Below are positions 54,443 through 64,000 of a stretch of DNA of 64,000 nt, piece by piece. Location: NCBI RefSeq assembly GCF_004343775.1, contig NZ_PTXL01000002.1, forward strand, positions 806,001 to 870,000. The letters run 5' to 3'. Under the pieces are notes generated by a model, which was not told where the DNA came from, did not search any database, and saw only the letters and a list, made by a program, of their open reading frames with translations. The position numbers were made by a program, and so were the translations under genes. Source of the DNA: Burkholderia sp. SRS-46 (lineage in GTDB: Bacteria; Pseudomonadota; Gammaproteobacteria; Burkholderiales; Burkholderiaceae). Every line of letters starts with the position of its first letter. Positions within the stretch are counted from its first letter, which is position 1.

Positions 54443-57172
54443 ATGACGCTGCGCGACGACCGAACGCCCGCCCTCCGGGACGCCACTCATCTCCTTCGCC
54501 GCCTCAATCCCCACTGCACGCGGGCGCTTGAAGCCGCCGCGAGTCTTTGCCAGACACGACTCGCGGACGAGATCGCCGTCGAGCACTGGATACTGAAACT
54601 GATCGAAGCGGACGACGGAGACATTCCCGCGATCCTGCGGCACTACGATCTCGACATCGACGCCGTTTGGGACGCACTGGTCCAGGTGATCGATCGCATG
54701 CCGCGCACGTTGCGCGGCAGGCCTGCGTTGTCGCGACAGCTCGCCGCCGTCGTCGAGGATGCCTGGGCGCACGCATCGTCCGATGATCCGGACGGCCCGA
54801 TCCGCTCGGGCCATCTGCTGCAAGCCATCGTCGATGCGCCGCACGTCCTGCGCACGCAACGCGCGTGGCCGCTGCGGTCGGTCTCGAGCGCGCAGATCCG
54901 TCGCGTGCTGCCGCGGTTGGGCCGGCGGTCCAGCGAGCACGAGACCGAAGAGGTTGCGCCGCTGGAAGGTGATGCAACATATGCGAATCACGCTGCCGGC
55001 CAACCAGCGCCGACTGCCGGCACGCCGGCAAAGCACGTTCCGCAGCGCTCGGTCGACGGCGACGCGCTCGCACGCTTTGCGCTCGACCTGACGGAAAAGG
55101 CCAGAAACGGGGACATCGATCCCGTATTCGGACGCGACCGCGAAATCCGCCAAATGATCGACGTGCTGGCACGCCGCCGCAAGAACAATCCGATCCTCGT
55201 CGGCGAACCTGGCGTCGGCAAGACAGCCCTCGTCGAAGGGCTTGCGCTGCGGGTGGTCGAGGGCAGCGTGCCGGAGACGATTCGGGACACGCGCATCCTG
55301 ACGCTGGACCTCGGACTGTTGCAGGCAGGCGCAGGCGTCAAGGGCGAGTTCGAACAGCGGCTGAAGAACGTGATCGACGAGGTGCGCGCGTCCATCACGC
55401 CGATCCTGCTGTTCATCGACGAAGCGCACACGCTGATCGGCGCGGGCAACGCGGCCGGCGGCGCCGACGCCGCGAACCTGCTCAAGCCGGCGCTCGCGCG
55501 CGGCGAACTGCGCACGATCGCGGCGACCACCTGGGCCGAATACAAGGAATATTTCGAACGCGACGCCGCGCTCGAACGGCGCTTTCAGGTGGTCAAGGTC
55601 AACGAGCCGGACGACGACACGGCCTGCCTGATGCTGCGCGGGCTCGCCGACCGATACGCGCGGCATCACGACGTCCATATCCGCGACGACGCGATCGTCG
55701 CAGCCGTCAGGTTGTCGCGCCGCTATATCCCGGCCCGGCAACTGCCCGACAAGGCCGTCGACCTGATCGACACGGCCGCTGCACGCGTGCGCATGGGTCT
55801 CGACGTACCGCCGGCCGAGCTGCAGCAGGCGCGCGCAACGCTGGCAGCGCTCGCCCTGGAACGCGCCGCGATCGACGCTGACATGCGCGCCGGGCTCCCG
55901 GACGCGACGGCCCGGCGCGAAACAATCGACGCGTCGCACGATGCCATGCACGCCAGCGCAGACGCCCTGGGGCGCCAGTACCAGCGCGAGCGCGAACTCG
56001 TCGAATCACTGCGCGCCATCCGCCGCGTCGGGAATGCGCAATCCGATCTCGCGTCGATCGCGACAACGCTCCAGTCACTGTCGACCGTTCAAGGCAAAGC
56101 ACCGATGATCTTTCCCGACGTCGATGCCCAGGCAATCGCGCGCGTCGTGGCCGAATGGACCGGCGTGCCGGTCGGCAATCTGGTCGAAGACGAACTGAGA
56201 AGCCTGCTCACGCTCGAATCCGCACTGGCAGCGCGCGTGGTCGCCCAGGACGAGGCGCTCTCCGAGTTGGCGGAAAGCCTGCGCACGGCCAAGGCCGGCC
56301 TGAAAAGCGAGCATGCGCCGCTCGGCGTGTTCCTGCTCGCCGGCCCGTCCGGAGTCGGCAAGACCGAGACCGCGCTGGCGTTGGCGGACCTGCTGTTCGG
56401 CCGCGAAGCCGCGCTCACGACCATCAACATGTCCGAATACCAGGAAGCGCACACGGTATCGCAACTGAAAGGCTCGCCGCCCGGTTACGTCGGCTATGGG
56501 CGCGGCGGCGTCCTGACCGAAGCCGTACGTCAGCGGCCCTACAGCGTCGTCCTGCTCGACGAGGTCGAAAAGGCGCATCGCGACGTGCTCGACCTGTTCT
56601 ATCAGGTATTCGATCGCGGCACGATGCGCGACGGCGAAGGGCGCGAAATCGATTTCCGCAACTGCGTGATCGTGATGACGTCCAACCTCGGCAGTGCGCA
56701 GATCGACGATGCAACGGCCGATCATCCCGCGATCGCGCAAGCGGCGCTGCGCGAAGCCATTCATCCGCAACTGCTTGCGCATTTCCAGCCTGCGCTGCTC
56801 GCTCGCTTCCAGACGCTGGTTTATCGACCGCTCGCCGCCGCGGCGCTTGCGTCGATCGTACGGATCAAGCTTGCAAAGGTTGCCGAACGCCTGCATCGCC
56901 AACATGCGGTGACGCTGACGTGCGCGGACGATCTGATCGATTCGATCGCGCAGCATTGCGTATCGCGCGAGTCCGGTGCACGCAACGTCGATGCGTTCAT
57001 CAACCAGCGCATTCTGCCGACCGTTTCGCGCGAACTGCTGACGCGCATGGCGTCAGGCATCACGCCGCAGGCAATCGACCTTTCTGCGGACACGGACGGC
57101 AGGATGACGATCGATTTCGTCGATGCGCCGTTGCCGGTCGATGTCGACCTTGCATCACAGAACTGCACATGA
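54443..57172 (+). CDS. tssH: TssH (ClpV): T6SS sheath-disassembly ATPase
   Basis: A 909-residue AAA+ unfoldase. The N-terminal Clp repeat domain is followed by a first ATPase (Walker A GEPGVGKT near 254; LLFIDEAHTLIGAG), a middle coiled coil (about 440-570) and a second ATPase (GPSGVGKTE near 634; VVLLDEVEKAH). It recycles contracted TssB/TssC. An in-frame start at 54302 would add 47 Pro/Ala-rich residues without family support, so I use the ATG at 54443. The 142-base gap after hcp otherwise contains only GC-rich hairpins. Confidence 0.92.
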   Translation: MTLRDDRTPALRDATHLLRRLNPHCTRALEAAASLCQTRLADEIAVEHWILKLIEADDGDIPAILRHYDLDIDAVWDALVQVIDRMPRTLRGRPALSRQLAAVVEDAWAHASSDDPDGPIRSGHLLQAIVDAPHVLRTQRAWPLRSVSSAQIRRVLPRLGRRSSEHETEEVAPLEGDATYANHAAGQPAPTAGTPAKHVPQRSVDGDALARFALDLTEKARNGDIDPVFGRDREIRQMIDVLARRRKNNPILVGEPGVGKTALVEGLALRVVEGSVPETIRDTRILTLDLGLLQAGAGVKGEFEQRLKNVIDEVRASITPILLFIDEAHTLIGAGNAAGGADAANLLKPALARGELRTIAATTWAEYKEYFERDAALERRFQVVKVNEPDDDTACLMLRGLADRYARHHDVHIRDDAIVAAVRLSRRYIPARQLPDKAVDLIDTAAARVRMGLDVPPAELQQARATLAALALERAAIDADMRAGLPDATARRETIDASHDAMHASADALGRQYQRERELVESLRAIRRVGNAQSDLASIATTLQSLSTVQGKAPMIFPDVDAQAIARVVAEWTGVPVGNLVEDELRSLLTLESALAARVVAQDEALSELAESLRTAKAGLKSEHAPLGVFLLAGPSGVGKTETALALADLLFGREAALTTINMSEYQEAHTVSQLKGSPPGYVGYGRGGVLTEAVRQRPYSVVLLDEVEKAHRDVLDLFYQVFDRGTMRDGEGREIDFRNCVIVMTSNLGSAQIDDATADHPAIAQAALREAIHPQLLAHFQPALLARFQTLVYRPLAAAALASIVRIKLAKVAERLHRQHAVTLTCADDLIDSIAQHCVSRESGARNVDAFINQRILPTVSRELLTRMASGITPQAIDLSADTDGRMTIDFVDAPLPVDVDLASQNCT

Positions 57173-57594
57173 CCGCCGGCCCGTCCCTCTACGACGTGCT
57201 GCTCGGACAGATCGGCGGCGAGCCGATCGACGCATACGACGACAGGACGCTCGAATGCCTGAGCGTCCAGCAGAACGTGCGACGCATCCTGAATACGCGC
57301 GCCGGCGCGCTCAAGCATCTGCCCGACTATGGGCTGCCCGACCTGGCGAACGTCTACAAGGCACTCCCCGCATCGGCGCACATCCTCAAGCAGCAGATGG
57401 AAGCGACGCTCTTGAGATACGAGCCTCGGATCAGAACGATCGACGTCGAGATCATCAACAATCAGGACCCGGGGATCCTGGTCAGCTTCGAGATGACGTG
57501 CCATCTGAAGAACGCGGGTCTCGTCCGGTTCGGCACGTACTTCGAGCCGCCCGGACGCCTGCGCGTCGAGCGGCCCGTCCGCGATCACCGTTGA
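57169..57594 (+). CDS. tssE: TssE: T6SS baseplate protein (gp25-like)
   Basis: A 141-residue GpW/gp25-family protein: LYDVLLGQIG, VQQNVRRILNTRAGALKHLPDYGLPDL and YEPRIRTIDVEI are diagnostic. It starts sheath polymerisation at the baseplate wedge. It overlaps the tssH stop (ATGA) and ends the plus-strand unit, seven bases from the convergent oxidoreductase gene. Confidence 0.94.
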   Translation: MTAGPSLYDVLLGQIGGEPIDAYDDRTLECLSVQQNVRRILNTRAGALKHLPDYGLPDLANVYKALPASAHILKQQMEATLLRYEPRIRTIDVEIINNQDPGILVSFEMTCHLKNAGLVRFGTYFEPPGRLRVERPVRDHR

Positions 57595-57601
57595 CCGGGC
57601 G

Positions 57602-58390
57602 TTACCGCTCCGCCTGCTCCACATGCGCCGCAAACCCCACCCGCTCCGGCGCGATCTCCGCCTTCAACGTCAGCGCCGGAATCTCGTAGTCGCCGGCATT
57701 CTGCCGCCGGAACGGAATCGGCTGCGTCTGCCACAGGCTGTCGAGACGCTCCCCAAGCGCATCGCGCGTCTGCGCGAACCGCGCGTCATCCATCTTCCCC
57801 GTCCGGTAGATCACGAACGGCGGCAACACGTCGAAACCCGGGTAGAACAGCACCCCATGCTGGATCGGGAACAGCACGTCGTCGATCGCCCCGTTGATGC
57901 CGCGCGGGCTGTAGTGCGACTCCCACCCGCCCGTCGTGACGAGCACCATCGCGCGCTTGCCCGCGAGCGAGCCTTCGCCGTAGCGGTCGCCCCAGTGCTT
58001 GTCGGAGTGCTCGCCCACCCCATACGCAAAGCCGTACGCATACACGCGCTCGACCCAGCCCTTCATGATCGCCGGCATCGAGAACCACCACAGCGGAAAC
58101 TGCAGGATCACCGCGTCGGCCCACTTCAGCTTCGCCTGTTCGCGTGCGATGTCGTCGCGCTGCGTGCCCTGCTCGAACGCGCGCTTCGAATCGAGCGACG
58201 GGTCGAAACGCGCATCCGGCAGGCGATCCGTCACGTCGTCGGCATCGAACGCCGCCTTCCAGTTCATCGCATACAGGTCGGACAGCTGCACCGCATGGCC
58301 GGCCGCCTCGAGATGCTGCACGGCGAAATCCCGCAGCGCGCCGTTCAGCGAACGCGGTTCGGGATGGGCATAGACGATCAGGACATTCAT
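57602..58390 (-). CDS. NAD(P)H dehydrogenase (quinone) / flavodoxin-fold reductase
   Basis: A 262-residue member of the NQO/MdaB flavodoxin-like family: VLIVYAHPEPRSLNGALRDF for flavin binding, FPLWWFSMPAIMKGWVERVY and GVLFYPGFDVLPPF. It makes two-electron reductions of quinones or related electrophiles in the cytoplasm with NAD(P)H. Divergent from a LysR-type regulator over 87 bases, so probably induced by an electrophile or aromatic compound through it. Confidence 0.85.
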   Translation of the reverse strand: MNVLIVYAHPEPRSLNGALRDFAVQHLEAAGHAVQLSDLYAMNWKAAFDADDVTDRLPDARFDPSLDSKRAFEQGTQRDDIAREQAKLKWADAVILQFPLWWFSMPAIMKGWVERVYAYGFAYGVGEHSDKHWGDRYGEGSLAGKRAMVLVTTGGWESHYSPRGINGAIDDVLFPIQHGVLFYPGFDVLPPFVIYRTGKMDDARFAQTRDALGERLDSLWQTQPIPFRRQNAGDYEIPALTLKAEIAPERVGFAAHVEQAER

Positions 58391-58440
58391 GACAGGGCAC
58401 TCCGTTGATGGCATGTCGGCAGGATGCCGTGCCCACGGGT

Positions 58441-58464
58441 ATATTGGAAATGAATTTCTAATAT
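58441..58464. promoter_or_regulatory. Palindrome in the oxidoreductase/LysR divergent region
   Basis: Arms ATATTGGAAAT (58441-58451) and ATTTCTAATAT (58454-58464) are complementary except at one base, with a two-base spacer. It lies close to the LysR start codon, the usual place for an autoregulatory LysR-type site, and contains T-N11-A arrangements. Confidence 0.5.
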
Positions 58465-58477
58465 TCCAGGTATAGCC

Positions 58478-59371
58478 ATGAATAATCTCAGACGACTGGA
58501 CCTGAACCTGCTCGTCACGCTCGACGTGCTGCTGTCGGAGCACAACGTCACGCGCGCCGCCGAGAAGCTGAACGTGTCGCAGCCGTCGGTCAGCGTGCAG
58601 TTGCAGAAGCTGCGGGACGTGTTCGGCGATCCGCTGCTGCTGCCCGGGCCGCGCGGCATGCGGCCGACCGCGCGCGCCGAGGCACTGCGCGAGCCGCTGC
58701 GCGAAGCGCTCGAAGCGGTCGAGCGCGCGGTACTGCCCGCCACGCCGTTCGATCCGGGCACCGCCACCCATTCATGGCGCGTCGCCGCGACCGACTATGC
58801 CGAGTCGACCATCGTGCTGCCGACCTTGAACACGCTGTGCGCCGCGGCGCCCGGCACGCGGCTCGCGGTCGTCGAACTCGCGCCGCCGCGCATCGTGAAG
58901 CAGGCCGAGCTTGGCGAGATCGACCTCGCGTTCCACACGACCGACTGTTCGCCGGACGGCATGCGCCGCCGCGCGCTGTTCACCGAGCGCTACGTGCTGG
59001 TCGGCCGCGCCGGCCACCCGAAGCTGAAGCGGCGGCCGACGCTCGCGCAGTTCTGCGCGCTGGAATATGTGATCGTGTCGCCCGAAGGCGGCGGATTCTT
59101 CGCGGTGACGGACGACGCGCTCGCGAAGCTCGGGCTCACGCGGCGGGTCGCGCTTTCCGTTCCGCATTTCCTGTTCGCGATTTCGGCCGTCGCGAACACC
59201 GACCTCGTCGCGATGCTGCCCGAGCGCCTCGTGCGCAACGCGCCCGCGCTGCGGATCGTCGACGCGCCCGTCGAGGTGCCCGGCTACGAGATGTCGATGC
59301 TGTGGCACGAGCGCTCGCATCGCGACCCGGCGCACCGGTGGCTGCGCGACACGATCGCCGCGTCGGTGTGA
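58478..59371 (+). CDS. LysR-family regulator beside the quinone reductase
   Basis: A 297-residue LysR protein of the NodD/LinR-like branch: LDLNLLVTLDVLLSEHNVTRAAEKLNVSQPSVSVQLQKL at the helix-turn-helix, then a periplasmic-binding-fold effector domain from about residue 95. It probably controls the divergent reductase gene and itself. The inducer is unknown. Confidence 0.87.
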   Translation: MNNLRRLDLNLLVTLDVLLSEHNVTRAAEKLNVSQPSVSVQLQKLRDVFGDPLLLPGPRGMRPTARAEALREPLREALEAVERAVLPATPFDPGTATHSWRVAATDYAESTIVLPTLNTLCAAAPGTRLAVVELAPPRIVKQAELGEIDLAFHTTDCSPDGMRRRALFTERYVLVGRAGHPKLKRRPTLAQFCALEYVIVSPEGGGFFAVTDDALAKLGLTRRVALSVPHFLFAISAVANTDLVAMLPERLVRNAPALRIVDAPVEVPGYEMSMLWHERSHRDPAHRWLRDTIAASV

Positions 59372-59402
59372 GCGGCGCGCGGCCGGCCGCCGCGACGCAC
59401 AT

Positions 59403-59410
59403 AAAAATTT
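59403..59410. repeat. Left 8-bp target-site duplication of the ISL3 element
   Basis: AAAAATTT, repeated exactly at 60715-60722 on the other side of the element. Eight-base duplications are the rule for ISL3-family insertions. Confidence 0.9.
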
Positions 59411-60714
59411 GGTTCTTCGTAGGAAACCGTGGAGGGTTTGAGGGCGATTGCGTAACCTGACGCCTGACTTCAGGAGGTCAGGAGGAAGAATTGCTTGATC
59501 GCAAGGCACTTCAAGCGCTGGGTTGCTGGACCGGCTATCGGTTGGAGCGGGTGGAATGGCCGGAAGGCGAAAGCCACACGCTCTCGCTGTATCTGAAACC
59601 CGTCAGCAAGGTGATGTACTGCGAACAATGCGGGGCACGTTGCCAGCAGATCCACGAGACGACGGTTCGCCGCGTGCGCGATCTGCCGTTGTTTGAATAC
59701 CGAGTGGTGCTGCACGTTCCGCGTCGGCGAGTCTGGTGCGAAAGCTGCGGCGGCCCGCGGCTGGAAAAGCTCACGTGGCTGGGCCGCTACCAGCGCGTGA
59801 CGGAGCGATTCGCCAAGGCCTGCGAGAAGCTGCTGCAATCGGCCAGCGTACAGGCGGTGGCCGCCTTCTACGATCTGGGTTGGCACACGGTCAAATCGAT
59901 CGACAAGATGCGCTTGCGAGCGCGTGTGGCCGAGCCGGACTGGTCGGCGATCCGTTATCTGGCCATGGATGAATTCGCGCTGCACAAGGGTCATCGCTAC
60001 GCCACGGTAGTCGTTGATCCGATCGGCCGGCAGGTGCTCTGGGTCGGTCCGGGACGCTCGCGCGAAACGGCCCGAGCCTTCTTCGAACAGCTTCCCGAAG
60101 GTGTTGCCGAGCGCATCGAGGCGGTTGCAATCGATATGACCACGGCGTACGAACTGGAGATCAAGGAGCACTGCCCGCAAGCGGAAATCGTCTTCGATCT
60201 GTACCACGTTGTGGCCAAGTACGGACGCGAAGTGATCGACCGGGTGCGAGTGGATCAGGCCAATCAACTGCGCCATGACAAGCCGGCCCGGAAGGTTCTG
60301 AAATCCAGCCGCTGGCTGTTGCTGCGCAACCGCCATAACCTGAAGCCGGAACAGGCCGTGCACCTGAAGGAGTTGCTGGCCGCCAATCAGTCGCTGCTAT
60401 GCGTCTATGTGCTGCGTGACGAACTCAAACGGCTCTGGTTCTATCGCAAGCCAGCCTGGGCGGAAAAGGCCTGGGAACAGTGGATCGAGCAGGCTCAGCA
60501 AAGCGGGATCGCTGCCCTGCAAAAGTTCGCCGGGCGTCTGCTGAGCTATTGGCACGGTATCGTGGCCCGCTGTCGCCACCCGCTCAATACCAGCGTCGTC
60601 GAAGGCATCAACAACACCATCAAGGTGATCAAGCGTCGGGCTTATGGGTACCGCGACGAGGAATACTTCTTCCTGAAGATCCGCGCCGCGTTCCCCGGTA
60701 ATCCGCGATGAACC
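59411..60714 (+). mobile_element. ISL3-family insertion sequence, 1304 bp, intact
   Basis: Imperfect terminal inverted repeats begin GGTTCTTCGTAGGAAACCG on the left and GGTTCATCGCGGATTACCG on the right (read inward). They are flanked by identical AAAAATTT duplications. A single transposase fills the element. The perfect duplication and open reading frame indicate a recent insertion. It lies in the gap between the LysR gene and the LexA-controlled gene. Confidence 0.93.
59491..60711 (+). CDS. ISL3-family transposase
   Basis: A 406-residue transposase with an N-terminal zinc-ribbon (CEQCGARC, CESCGG), a helix-turn-helix (WHTVKSIDKMRLRARV) and a DDE catalytic domain (AMDEFALHKGHRY, DLYHVVAKYGREVIDRVR, VEGINNTIKVIKRRAYGYRDEEYF). 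The start is TTG at 59491, immediately after GGAGGAAGAA. The stop lies three bases inside the right end of the element. Length and motifs look complete. Confidence 0.92.
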   Translation: MLDRKALQALGCWTGYRLERVEWPEGESHTLSLYLKPVSKVMYCEQCGARCQQIHETTVRRVRDLPLFEYRVVLHVPRRRVWCESCGGPRLEKLTWLGRYQRVTERFAKACEKLLQSASVQAVAAFYDLGWHTVKSIDKMRLRARVAEPDWSAIRYLAMDEFALHKGHRYATVVVDPIGRQVLWVGPGRSRETARAFFEQLPEGVAERIEAVAIDMTTAYELEIKEHCPQAEIVFDLYHVVAKYGREVIDRVRVDQANQLRHDKPARKVLKSSRWLLLRNRHNLKPEQAVHLKELLAANQSLLCVYVLRDELKRLWFYRKPAWAEKAWEQWIEQAQQSGIAALQKFAGRLLSYWHGIVARCRHPLNTSVVEGINNTIKVIKRRAYGYRDEEYFFLKIRAAFPGNPR

Positions 60715-60722
60715 AAAAATTT
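60715..60722. repeat. Right 8-bp target-site duplication of the ISL3 element
   Basis: AAAAATTT, identical to 59403-59410. Confidence 0.9.
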
Positions 60723-60744
60723 CCGGTCCGCACGCATCCGGGGC

Positions 60745-60773
60745 TTGAAAGCGCTCGAATCACTGTATATATT
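60745..60773 (+). promoter_or_regulatory. Sigma70 promoter of the LexA-controlled gene
   Basis: TTGAAA (60745-60750) and TATATT (60768-60773) are separated by 17 bases. The LexA box covers the -10. Predicted transcription starts near 60780. Confidence 0.7.
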
Positions 60774-60779
60774 TACAGT
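60762..60779 (+). promoter_or_regulatory. LexA (SOS) box
   Basis: ACTGTATATATTTACAGT has the CTGT-N8-ACAG core with an AT-rich spacer and symmetrical flanks, matching the beta/gammaproteobacterial LexA consensus. Overlap with the -10 box predicts repression until DNA damage. Confidence 0.85.
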
Positions 60780-60803
60780 GTTTTATGCAATTTGACCCGA
60801 TTT

Positions 60804-60820
60804 CCGTCACCCGATGACGG
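60804..60820 (+). other. Leader hairpin followed by T run
   Basis: CCGTCA-CCCGA-TGACGG, a perfect six-base stem, precedes ACGGATTTTTG in the transcribed leader. It could pause or attenuate transcription; it is short. Confidence 0.35.
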
Positions 60821-60847
60821 ACGGATTTTTGTGAGGCGACCACGACC

Positions 60848-61252
60848 ATGTTCCAGTCATCCGCATTCGATCCCGAGCAGCCCGGCTTCAACCCCGTCCA
60901 CTTCGAGCGCGCCGCGCAGCGGGCGGTCGTCGATCTGCAGCGCGTCGTCGGCGGGCCGGCGCAACGCGCGCTCGGCCTGCGCCGGCGCACGCATCCGGCC
61001 GCGGTGCGCACGCTGAGCTGGCAGGCGCTGCTCGATGTCGAAGAGCTGGCGTTCTCGAATGCCGGATTCCTGAACCGGAACGACCCGACGGTGATCGATG
61101 CGTTCATCCGGCTGCGCGACAGCCGCCTGCTGGCGGCGGACGTCGAGGAACCGGTCGACTGGCGGCGCGACGACGACGACCTGCCGGCCGTGTACCTGAT
61201 CGTGCGCGCGATGCTGGAGGCGGAAGCGGCGGAGCAGGCCGAAGCCGCGTGA
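60848..61252 (+). CDS. SOS-controlled protein of unknown function
   Basis: A 134-residue acidic, mainly helical protein with no signal peptide, membrane segment or recognised motif. The segment RTLSWQALLDVEELAFSNAGFLNRNDPTVIDAFIRLRDSRLL is the most conserved-looking part. It is cytoplasmic by prediction. The promoter carries a LexA box, so it should be induced by DNA damage. It stands alone between an insertion sequence and a convergent gene. I do not recognise the family and offer no function. Confidence 0.75.
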   Translation: MFQSSAFDPEQPGFNPVHFERAAQRAVVDLQRVVGGPAQRALGLRRRTHPAAVRTLSWQALLDVEELAFSNAGFLNRNDPTVIDAFIRLRDSRLLAADVEEPVDWRRDDDDLPAVYLIVRAMLEAEAAEQAEAA

Positions 61253-61253
61253 G

Positions 61254-61275
61254 CGACGCCGGGTGAACGGCGTCG
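61254..61275. terminator. Hairpin between convergent genes
   Basis: CGACGCCG-GGTGAA-CGGCGTCG, a perfect eight-base stem starting one base after the stop codon of the SOS gene, with CGTCGTGCGA repeated just beyond. It lacks a T run; a two-way terminator is plausible. Confidence 0.45.
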
Positions 61276-61328
61276 TGCGATGAATTACCGTCGTGCGACG
61301 CCGTGGGCGGCGCGTCGCGATGCGCGCG

Positions 61329-63389
<2,061 letters not shown>

Positions 63390-63465
63390 TCATCGTAGGC
63401 CGCGCGCCGCCTTGAACGTGAGGGGGCAAACAGCCATAATGCTTGTCATTTCCGGCCAAATATTC

Positions 63466-64000
63466 ATGACCTCCCCACCTCGCAAGGATCAACTCGGGCT
63501 GCGCCGGCCGACGATTCCGGTCGCCTATCCGCGCCTGCTGCTGCAGGTGCTCGGCGCGCGCGGCGTCGACCTCGCGGCGGTGCGCGCGGGCACCGGCCTG
63601 CGCGATGCGGTGCTGGCCGAGCCGGACGCGCGCGTCGCGCCGTCGCAATGGGGGCGGCTCGTGCTCAATGCGATCGAGATCGGCGGCGACGAAGGCATCG
63701 GCCTGGCGTTCGGGCTCCAGCTCAAGGCGACCGTGCACGGCTTTCTCGGCTACGCGACGCTGACCGCGCGGGACATCCGCGAATCGCTGCAGGTGACGAT
63801 CCGCTACTTCCGGATGCGCAACCGCCAATATCGCTTGGCCTATGCCGAGGACGCACACGGCGCGACGCTCGAACTGCACGGCGTGCAGGCGAGCCCCGTG
63901 CTGCAGCATCACGTGATGTTCGAGTTCGTGCTGACCGGGCTCGCGCAGAACATCGCGCAATGGTCGGGGCGCGCCGCGCCGGACATCGCGCTGCAGTTCG
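63466..64000 (+). CDS. AraC-family regulator, N-terminal part (cut by window edge)
   Basis: 178 residues are visible and the frame runs off the window. The visible part matches the arabinose-binding-like N-terminal domain of OruR/ArgR-type AraC regulators (VAYPRLLLQVLGARGVDL, FGLQLKATVHGFLGYATLTARDIRESLQ, YFRMRNRQYRL). The DNA-binding half should follow. An in-frame ATG at 63439 is an alternative start. Divergent from fadH, so control of fadH is possible. Confidence 0.8.
   Translation, partial: MTSPPRKDQLGLRRPTIPVAYPRLLLQVLGARGVDLAAVRAGTGLRDAVLAEPDARVAPSQWGRLVLNAIEIGGDEGIGLAFGLQLKATVHGFLGYATLTARDIRESLQVTIRYFRMRNRQYRLAYAEDAHGATLELHGVQASPVLQHHVMFEFVLTGLAQNIAQWSGRAAPDIALQF

Overview
The window is about 64 kb of GC-rich DNA (roughly two-thirds G+C by eye) whose gene content and codon use point to a Burkholderia, most likely a member of the B. 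cepacia complex, and to a secondary chromosome rather than a core ribosomal or housekeeping region. Support for this comes from a Wsp chemosensory operon with a hybrid kinase in place of WspR, the four-component andAcAdAbAa anthranilate dioxygenase known from B. cepacia, the catBAC ortho-cleavage genes, and a complete type VI secretion system (T6SS). I see no rRNA, tRNA, CRISPR array or replication origin.

Layout. 1-4.7 kb: an ABC exporter, a stand-alone riboflavin synthase paralogue, and a CLC-type fluoride/proton antiporter preceded by a fluoride (crcB) riboswitch. 4.8-13.6 kb: the Wsp operon on the minus strand (hybrid REC-kinase, wspA, B, C, D, E, F), with start/stop overlaps from wspA through wspF; wspF carries a one-base frameshift near its end. 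14-19 kb: a CPA1 sodium/proton antiporter and an aldehyde dehydrogenase plus acetolactate-synthase-like pair. 19.2-21.3 kb: a HigBA-type toxin-antitoxin module and a DUF445 membrane protein. 21.3-29.3 kb: anthranilate dioxygenase (andAcAdAbAa, divergent andR) next to catR/catBAC. Together these turn anthranilate into catechol, cis,cis-muconate, muconolactone and its enol-lactone; a CatM/BenM-type operator lies between catR and catB.

29.4-57.6 kb holds the T6SS. Reading outward from an AT-rich divergent promoter region near 49.5 kb, the plus strand carries tssK, tssL, an OmpA-domain protein, hcp, tssH and tssE. The minus strand carries tssB, tssC, vgrG, a peptidoglycan-hydrolase effector, its candidate periplasmic immunity protein, a decayed second effector/immunity cassette, PAAR, an unknown membrane protein, tssM, tssA, tssF, tssG and tssJ. 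All thirteen core tss genes are present. The AT-rich effector segment (about 39.7-42.9 kb) is the most dynamic part: a conserved carrier motif ending the effector's constant part recurs in front of the relic toxin domain, which is followed by a frameshifted immunity gene. This is the pattern of toxin-tip exchange leaving an orphan cassette.

57.6-64 kb: a quinone/flavodoxin-fold oxidoreductase with a divergent LysR regulator, an intact ISL3-family insertion sequence with an 8-bp target duplication, a small gene of unknown function whose promoter carries a near-perfect LexA box, a 2,4-dienoyl-CoA reductase, and the first part of an AraC-family regulator cut by the window edge.
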